Assembly: GCA_948144175.1 (NCBI GenBank)
Contig: CANXME010002510.1
Span: forward strand, 62,001-126,000
Direction of reading: 5' to 3'
Length of the DNA stretch: 64,000 bases
Source of the DNA: Closterium sp. NIES-65
Taxonomy: Eukaryota; Streptophyta; Zygnematophyceae; Desmidiales; Closteriaceae
The position numbers were made by a program, and so were the translations under genes. This document shows positions 56,505-64,000 of this stretch, piece after piece. Each line of letters starts with the position of its first letter. Position 1 is the first letter of the stretch. A model generated the notes under the pieces. It was not told where the DNA came from, searched no databases, and saw only the letters and a list, made by a program, of their open reading frames with translations.

Positions 56505-57347
56505 TGTTAGAGACTAAGGACGGAGTCTACAAAGATTTGGGGGCTAAATTTCTCAAGATTGTTGGCTAAGAATTCTGGACAGAAACGTTCAGTTCACAAG
56601 AAACGCCGTCGACGAAAAAACTTCATCAAATTCGGATATATTGTAGCCCTGAACCGTAACTACATTTCCCAAGTTGAATCGTATTAAGAGGTGAAGTAAA
56701 TCGTGAGTTATTGATTTTAGCGCACTGGGGGGTAAGCTGCCATAGGAATTTAACTCAATCAGAATTGTCTCACAAGTTCCACACAAGGAAGTTGGATTGA
56801 CAAAAAACCAGGTGGGAGGGAAGAGGACAAGAGAGAAGGCACTTAAGGAGTCCCCAACCAAGGAAACCCCATGCCACATTTTTCCCCTCTCTATAGGTAC
56901 CCAACTTGCACTCTTGTCATTTTCCGAACCTCCACAATCCACCTCACCCCAACTTGGCCACACTTGCTAACCTGGTTTGGATTCTCCCAACCACTTGGCA
57001 GCATCTACAATGATGGGGACGAATTTCCCAACCCCCAAAGGTCTGTACCCCATATTGAGTCAACCCGCAAATTCCCATAGTCGCCGCATCACAATCAAAA
57101 CTTCGAACAATGATATCTTTCTCGTTCTTGCTCCGATCGCGGCAATTCTTGGTTCGTCGAAAAGCTCTTGAGCAGAGGAGTCATTTCAAATATATTCTCA
57201 AGCAGAAAATAATACACACACACACTTAGAGAATCCAGACCACACAAAATACAAATTCTTGCACATGCACGCACACCACGCACGCAACACACCATCATAC
57301 GTTGGGAGGCAGACAGACGTGAATGCAAATGACAGCATCACATAACA
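56505..57347 (-). repeat. Copia-F 3' LTR (843 bp)
   Basis: Begins TGTTAGAGACTAAGG and ends CATAACA in + coordinates, TG...CA in element orientation, bounded by gypsy sequence on the left and the polypurine tract on the right. No second copy in the window, so the left end is inferred from the gypsy break point. Confidence 0.65.
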
Positions 57348-57453
57348 AACTCCTCCTCTGACTGCCAACCATCATCCCACATGCCTCAACTCATACATGC
57401 ACCCTCAATGCACACTCATCCCAGCAAGTTTCATGCCCTTCCAATGCTCAGGT

Positions 57454-60400
57454 TCAGCCAGGCTCTTGGTGAGAATGTGAGCCACCTGCTACTAGGTCTT
57501 CACAATCTCCAGCCGCCTCCTTGTCTAGGAGCCTCCTCGTCCAATGCCACTTTGGCCTGATATGCTTTGTCAGGCCATGAAGACAAGCATTCTTTGCAAG
57601 CTTCATCGCCAACTGATTGTCACAGAGCGTCACACTCGGCTCCGTTTGACCAACTCCAATCTCCTCTAACAAACATCTCAGCCATACTACCTCCTTGGCC
57701 CCATGATGAAGGGCCATGTACTCGGTCTCATACGAGGATAGCTCCACCTCGTTCTGCTTCTTGCTGCGCCAGCTCACCGCACCACCTCCAAACAGGCACA
57801 CATATCCTCCAATGCTGGTGCCATCCGCCTTCACAGAGTTGAAGCAAGCGTTGGTGTAGCAGGTCAAGAGCATCTCCCCTTTGCTCAAGTCAGATGCACC
57901 CCTCTGCAGCCTCTGTTGTACAGCACTGTACTCCAAGCCCACTGATGCTGTAGCGCTCACATAGCGGACCAACCTCTTGGCCGCTTCCAGCTGCTCATGA
58001 TTGGGGCGGGAGACTACACTGGCAAGCCTGTATGTTGCAAAGGCAATGTCAGGCCGTGTGTCGTTGGCCGCATAGTTGATTGCCCCAACCATGGATTGAA
58101 ATAGCTTCCTGTCACTCTCACCCACCACCTCCTTATCAGCACAGGGCTCCACTGTGAACCCCGAAAGCCGTGGGGTTGCTGGCTTTCCTCCATCCTGCAG
58201 CCCATACTTTTCAGCCAGCCCCTCAAAGTACTTCCTCTGGTGCAACCTCAACACTCCCTAGTCAAGGTCCCTCTCCACATGCATACCCAGGTAGTATTCC
58301 ACGTCTCCCATCGTGGAACACTTGAACTGCATCTCCAGCATCTCCTCTACGCAGTCAATTATCGCAGATGACTCAGAGAAGAGCAGGATGTCTTCCACAT
58401 AACCCAGGAGCATGAGGAACGGCTCCTATTCTTGCAGCAGGAACGGACTGTGGTCACATTCACTCTTCTTGAACCCCCCAGCTAGCAGTGTCTCCTCCAG
58501 CTTGTGGTACCATGCACGAGGAGCCTGCTTAAGGCCATAGATGGCCTTCTTCAGCCTGCACACCCTGCCGCTCCCATCATCCAACCCCTCAGGCTGCAGC
58601 ATGTACAGTACCTCTACGATAATCCCATTGAGGCACGTTGTCTTGATATCCATCTGATTTATCTTCCACCCGAGGTTTGCAGCCATTCCCAACATCACCC
58701 TCAATGTTGTCCCTTTCCCCAGAGGAGCATAGAGCTCGTCGAAGTCCTTTCCCTTCGTCTGCTAAAACCCCTTAGCCACAAGTGTTGACTTATAGCGGGT
58801 CAGCGCCCCATCAGGTCCGTACTTGTGCCTGAAGATTAGCTTGGAAGAAATGGCTGCCCAGTATCAGTGCACAATCTCATCCTCATCACACTGCTCAGCC
58901 ACACTTCCACCATGCTCCACATTCGGTGAGCTACAGCGATTATAGCTTAGCCTGACAGGTGGGCGCACATCCCTTCTAGGACGCTCAGGCAGACGTGGGG
59001 CACGTGGTGGAGCACGTTGCTGCTGCTCCTGCGGCTGCTGCTGCTGCTACTGCTGCTATTGCTCCTCCACCTTAGGTTCTCCCCCATCCTGAGTCACCCC
59101 AGAGATCTCCTCCAGTAACCTCCAGTTGCCTCGAAGGCCGCTGCACCTCATCGGCCTCAATAATCAGCGGTGTAGTAGGAAGCTTCTGCTGCTGCTGCTT
59201 CCACTCCTTATAGTATAAGGACTCAAGGAACTTCACATCCCTCGAAATAGTCAGCTTTTGGCAGGTCAATTCCCACACCAACCAGCCCTTGTGATCCTTG
59301 GCAATCCCCAAGTGCACACCCCATCTCCCAGAAGCTTCCAACTTTCCTCGCTTCTCCTTAGGCACATGAAACACCACCATGCAGCCGTATGTTCTCAGCA
59401 TGTTGACTGCTGGTAAACTCCCATACCACTTGGTGTAAGGAGCCCACTGCTTGTCCCCCACAGTCGCCAGCACCATGTTCTTCATAAAAGCGACCTTTCG
59501 CAGTGCAGTCACCCAAAACGGATCCGGCAGCCCTGCTCGCCCAAGGAGTGTGCGAGCACCTTCGTGCAGGGTTCGGTAGAACCACTCAGCCACCACGTTC
59601 TGCTAAGGGTTGTAGAACATTGTGTGCTGATGCCAGATCCCTTTCTTCTTCAACACCGCCTCAAAGTCAGTGCCAATGAACTCTCCCCCATAATCGGTGC
59701 GGATCACCTTCACCTTGTGTCCGCTCTCCCTTTGTGCTCTCGGCATCCACTTCTTTAAGATAGCAACTGCCACCTCCCCCTTGGAATTGAGTGGATACAC
59801 CCACAACACTCCCGTGTGGTCGTCAACAATCGTCTAGAAGTAGCGGCTGCCCGAGAGAGAAGGGGCCCTCGTAGGGCCCACCACATCCATGTGCACAAGC
59901 GCAAGTGGAGCCTTGGCTGGTCCCGTGCTGCCGTTGGAGGGAAACTTCTTGAACTTCGTTTCAAGGCACGTAGGGCAGCTCTCAATCTCAATTGCTCCCA
60001 CCTTCACCTCCAATCCTTTCAAGCTACCATCCTTCACCATTTTCTGTAGGATAGGGATGTTGATGTGACATAACCTCTTGTGCTACATCTCCCAATCGGC
60101 CTCACCATTCCCAGATGAAGCCTTTGCCCATGCAGCTATCGCATCCACACCAGTAAGCATCTCACCATGAAGCTCCTGTGGCTGCTGCACCTTCTTGACA
60201 GCATCCAGGGCCCCAGTAGTTGGTGCAGTCTCCACTCCTCCCACAGTTGCTTTAGCCTCTGCCGCTGCCGTTGCCGTTGCTGGTGGTTTCCCATTCCAAG
60301 GGATGATGGGCAGCTGCCATAGGTCCTTGATGCAGCTGCTCCTCTCCTCCAAATCCCACAGCAGCAACTTCCCAAGCTTTGCACGGCAGCTGGTTGGGCC

Positions 60401-61525
60401 GAACGTAATTTTGGCCTTGCATTTCTGCAGCCTGCCCACAGAGAGGAGGTTGGCGGATAAACCTTCAACCAGCAGGACATTCCCAAGCCCCACAAGCTAC
60501 CCATTGGCTCCCATCACCTTGGGATTCCTAACACCAGTTACAGGGAGCAAAGCACCTGAAGCGGCAGCTACAAATTTGATTTTCCCAGGGGGCTTAACCT
60601 CATCAAGCAAATCTGCTCGTGGGGTCATGTGACTTGTGCAACCTGAATCAATCACCCAGTGAGTGAGGGGATGCATCACAACCTTCCCAACTGAACCCAC
60701 ATCACCCTCGCTCCCTTCCTTAACCATGAGGAACATGTAAGGGTCGGCTTTACCGTGTGCACCATCACCTTGTGCACCTGAACCTTGCACAGCACCACCT
60801 TGTGTGCGTTCACCACTTGGCGGCTTCATGCCTCGTCCTCTGCTATCTCCAGCAGCTCCATACCCCACAACAGTCTTGTTGGCAGCGCTGCCTCCTGTAT
60901 GGCGCCTGCAGAAGTCTTCCTGTAGAATCTGATGCCGTAGCCACTCGGGTGTCCACTTGTCCTGCTGAGCGTTGAGGCTGGGGATGAGGTTGTCCCACGA
61001 GTTGTCGAGCACCGAGATGATCTTGGTACACTGCTGCATCTCTGACACCTTGCTGCCCGCTGTTGCCATCCTCGCATAGGTTTCCTTGATCTTGTTAAGG
61101 ACCGGGTTCACATCATCTTTCGGTTGCATAGAGAGGGCCGCCAGCTCCTTCTCCAACACAATCACCATCTGCATTGTGTTGGACTGAACCACGTCACGTA
61201 GTAGTTTCCATGCCTTGAGTCCAGAGTCATCCAGCTCCACCAAATCCTTGATTTGCTGAAACATATCGTTGTTGACCGATTGAAGAATGATATCGTACAG
61301 CACCGCACTCTTCTCAATCCACCGATCGCGGGCATCTCCTTCCTCCGGCATCTTCTCTTCCCCCATCGCAATTTTCAGCAGCTTGTAGAGCTTGAAGGCG
61401 CTCCTCATCCGCCCGCTCCATTCCTCATAGTTGGAGCCATCCAATACCTTAGTCTTGGATGGTGGCAGCTCATTCCCCTTCTCAGTTGCATCTCCACTCC
61501 CTTGACTCATTTCTTCTGCTCCCAA
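57454..61525 (-). pseudogene. Copia-F gag-pol remains
   Basis: Minus strand from 61525: gag (DGSNYEEWSGRMRSAFKLYK near 61,430); protease (VIDSGCTSHMTPRADLLDEV) near 60,640; GAG-pre-integrase near 60,080; integrase (HMDVVGPTRAPS near 59,890, IRTDYGGEFIGTDFE near 59,690, VNMLRTYGCMVVFHVPKE near 59,390); a Gln/Ala-type repeat linker near 59,030; RT (NQMDIKTTCLNGIIVEVLYM near 58,640); RNase H (GGGAVSWRSKKQNEVELSS near 57,770; HIRPKWHWTRR). I see no CX2CX4HX4C knuckle in gag, unlike copia-A and copia-H. Several breaks. Confidence 0.85.
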
Positions 61526-62440
61526 TCACACGTTTCAGCTCCCCCCTTTGGTGTCGACACCGAAGCCCCATAAGTGTCGGCGCCAGCAAAAGTTTGGCAG
61601 AGTTCCTCTTAGCAAAAGTGACATGCAACCTCCAGAATGCCACTTAAGCACGCCCACAGGCCATGGTGGTTCTAGGAGGGTCTTCACAATGTCGTGCCAA
61701 CACATTACAGTGGCACGGTTATCACACTCCCATTCGGGCTACAAGCCTGCTCAGCTTCTGGAATTTTGTGGGGAAGATGTTAAACATGCGCTCTTCAAAC
61801 CCTCAAAGTTTCAGAGTTTTTGAAGCAGTTACCAAAGCATGACAACATTTTATGTTTCAAGACTTATGGCATCCCGGAAGTATGTGTTACTCCTTTTTGG
61901 TAACACCCGAGTTCACCATTTCAGCTGCTGAAATTTCGGTCTGGCAGTCCTTTGCCCCGCTGTGCAGGTGTTCACCAAGTTTCAGAACAATCCAACATCT
62001 GAGCATTGCGTGACAGCTGCCGAAATTCATTGTTCCGTAGTCATGGTGCACTGTTGGCAGCATTTCCCTTGCCACCCTTTCATTGTTGTCATGCCTATGG
62101 TGCAGGGACAGAGAATGAGACAAGAAGTACAGGTGGTCAAGTAGGACTCTACAACCCTCCTTTTGAGAAGTGTGGTCTTCCTGGAACCAGCTTGCAAGAG
62201 GGTGCAAGTGGGAAGACAAGCTGACTCATGGTTGGCTTAACTCACAATTGGTTGCCTTGAGTACAGCTCTGAACATCCATGTGTGGTTGGCTTTGCTGAC
62301 CTAGCTAGGACGTTTCCCATCCTTCTCTAGCCTTTCTCCCCTAGGACTCAACCTTCTCTGAGTTCCCAGGATGATCCCAACCCCTTAAGAGTCCCCTAGG
62401 CAATGTTGTACCTCACCTCTTCCTCGCATCAATGAGAATA
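61526..62440. other. Unassigned stretch between copia-F and copia-H
   Basis: About 900 bp with no recognised domain, RNA gene or LTR pair. It should hold the copia-F 5' end and the copia-H 5' end, but neither a tRNA-iMet site nor a match to the 56505-57347 LTR is visible by eye. Confidence 0.4.
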
Positions 62441-63978
62441 CACGTTTTTCAGCTCCAGCTGGTCCCAGTGGCAGTGGTGGCGTGAGAGGCGCTGGGGAAG
62501 CGGGAAGAGGTGTTGCAGGCGGATCTGCACCAATTGCTTCCGTTTCAACATCATCTAAAGATGATGTGAAGGCATTCAACCTGGAGAAGTTCTCTGGGGA
62601 GGATTGGGCATCATGGAGCTTCAGGATGGAGCTCCTCTTCAACCATTATGGGCTGCTTGAAGTGATGGATGGAGAATTGAAGAGGCCTGTGAGCGAAGGA
62701 GCGACCAAAGAATGGGATCGCCGGTCCAAGGATGGATTCTTCCTTCTCTCCCAATGCCTCTCATCCAACCAGCTCCACCACATCAAGCATTTCATCAAGG
62801 AAGATGAGCGTGGTCCTAAGGCATGGAAGATATTGAAGGATGTCCATGCCCCCAGCAGCCAAGCTATGGTGGTGGTGCTCGAGCGACAACTCCATGCGGT
62901 GAAGATCAACGAGGGTGATGTTGTACAAGGAGCGTTCGATCAACTCAGGAACCTCTATGTGAAGCTCCCTGCTGCTGGTGTGGACTACCCTGAGAAAATC
63001 AAGTGCTACAAGGCTCTCTCCCTACTGCCGGAGTCGTGGGGGCCCTTGGTGGTCAACCTTAATGGCATGAAGGACTCGTGGTCCCTTGAGTGGATTCGCG
63101 CGCAAGTTCTTCAAGAGGAGTTTCGGAGGAAGGAGCTGACCGCCGCTGCCGGTGAAGGTGGAGGTTCAGCCTACGGCATGAAGGGCTTCAAGGGGCGTGG
63201 CAGCAAGATAGGCAAGGCCAAGGAAGGCTCTGGAGGGGAGCAGCATTCGGGAGGGAAGCGTGGCAACAAGGGAGGCAAGCGGTGTGGCGGCAAGTGTTGG
63301 TATTGCCATGTGGAAGGGCACCCATGGTTCAAGTGCCGCAAGCTACCTGACGGTTGGAGGCCTGGTCAGCCATCAATTGAGGGCTCCAAGGGTGTTCATG
63401 GAGCTATGGGAGAAGGCATGGGCAGTGAGGAGGGCGATGGAGGTGCTGGCGGATACGGCGGCATGTTCTACCATGTAGGGGAGGCATGCCCCGAGGACAT
63501 GGTTGTGCCCGCCAGCAAGATTGCTCTTCACCGCTCCTCCCATTGGGTCATCAACACGGGAGCCTTCATGACCATGACCAACCGAGAGGATCTACTGGAT
63601 GAAGTTAGGCCATCAAAGGCAGCCAGCGTCGTTTCAGCCACCGGCCAAGTTGTACCCGTGCGTGGCGAGGGGAGAGCCATGTTCATGGGTGCGGATGGGA
63701 GGCTTGTGGGGCTGAAGTGTGTTCTCCTTGTTCCTGGATTGTGTGCCAACCTCCTCTCTACCAAGGCCCTAAGTGAGGCAGGGATGAAGATGGAGATGTT
63801 GGGCACAAAGGTTTTCAAGGCAACTCTGGATGGGCGCGTGTTGTGGGACCTCCGAGGCGGCAAGGACATGCACCGGTCCATGTGGGAGATACCGGTGCTG
63901 CCATGGAAGGAGGCGGCTGCGCGCTTGGCTGCTGGAGGTGTGAGAGGAAGGCGTGTTAACCACGTGGACAATGGATGA
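62440..63978 (+). pseudogene. Copia-H gag and protease region
   Basis: Plus strand: gag with FNLEKFSGEDWASWSFRMEL near 62,580, then KAWKILKDVHAPSS, LSLLPESWGPLVVNL and LEWIRAQVLQEEFRRKEL; a Gly/Lys-rich basic stretch; zinc knuckle CWYCHVEGHPWFKC at 63,295-63,336; and the protease region near 63,540-63,780 (HWVINTGAF, VLLVPGLCANLLSTKALSEAG). The knuckle is close to that of copia-A and the plan is the same, so the two families are related. The true start is unclear: the frame is open upstream of 62,482 to about 62,440. Pol would lie beyond the window. Confidence 0.85.
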
Positions 63979-64000
63979 GGTGGTGATGATAGTGATGGTG

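Larger units (their letters stand above)
56505..61525 (-). mobile_element. Copia-F element, 3' LTR and gag-pol
   Basis: Minus-strand copia element inserted into G3: 3' LTR 56505-57347, polypurine tract (AGAGGAGGAGTT), RNase H, RT, integrase, protease and gag, with the gag start at 61525. No matching 5' LTR or tRNA-iMet site is recognised beyond the gag start, so the 5' end is missing or too diverged. The gypsy sequence does not resume to the right. Broken in several places. Confidence 0.82.

Noticed and set aside
56871-57171. Short open frames near 57 kb
   Set aside because: They lie inside the copia-F LTR and match nothing.

Overview
This window is retrotransposon-packed nuclear DNA from a eukaryote. 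Nearly every base between 1 and 29.1 kb, and again from 30.6 kb to the right edge, belongs to LTR retrotransposons inserted into or joined to each other. I found no convincing host protein gene, tRNA, rRNA, CRISPR array or bacterial-type operon. The primer-binding sites of three copia families resemble TGGTATCAGAGC, the 3' end of plant initiator tRNA-Met. This points to the green lineage (a land plant, or a streptophyte or other green alga). The species cannot be named from the sequence.

Family names used below are mine. Copia-A has LTRs of about 1,093 bp (TGTTGGGTGC...CACCAACA) and appears as pieces E0-E6. Copia-C has a 131-bp LTR and a leader rich in GTCGAC. Copia-D has 123-125-bp LTRs and a repeat-filled GC-rich leader. 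Copia-B, copia-F and copia-H are single copies. G0-G3 are pieces of a Ty3/gypsy chromovirus with a chromodomain.

Layout: 1-360 E0 pol scrap (-); 361-6305 E1 (-); 6122-6619 palindrome of copia-A LTR 3' ends; 6620-8680 copia-C gag and leader C1 (-); 9165-9336 gypsy RT scrap G0 (-); 9337-13795 E2 (-); 13796-19835 E3 (+), ending in a palindrome of LTR 5' ends; 19836-21502 E4 (+), the most diverged copia-A copy; 21503-29115 copia-C copy C2 (-), with the short copia-D derivative D1 (23779-28012, -) nested in its leader; 29116-30642 AT-rich unassigned DNA; 30643-45605 copia-D copy D2 (+), which encloses E5 (31340-38207, -) and copia-B (38208 to about 41450, +); 45606-46308 mostly unassigned; 46309-48588 gypsy G1 (-); 48690-55790 gypsy G2 (-), whose LTR is split by E6 (48784-53810, +, target duplication TAACC); 55790-56504 gypsy G3 (-); 56505-61525 copia-F (-); 61526-62440 unassigned; 62440-64000 copia-H gag-protease (+), running off the window.

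The genes present are the usual retroelement set: Gag makes the particle, and protease, integrase, reverse transcriptase and RNase H copy the RNA and insert the cDNA. All are treated here as fossils. E1 and E5 are the best preserved; E4, the copia-C copies and the gypsy pieces are the most decayed. The most unusual features are three inverted-repeat structures built from copia-A sequence. Two sit exactly where an LTR should be, and one lies inside E6, an element with two full LTRs and a perfect target duplication. Several elements also have mismatched flanks. Together these point to repeated recombination among inverted and dispersed copia-A copies, or in part to assembly error. I did not find a clear new biological system.
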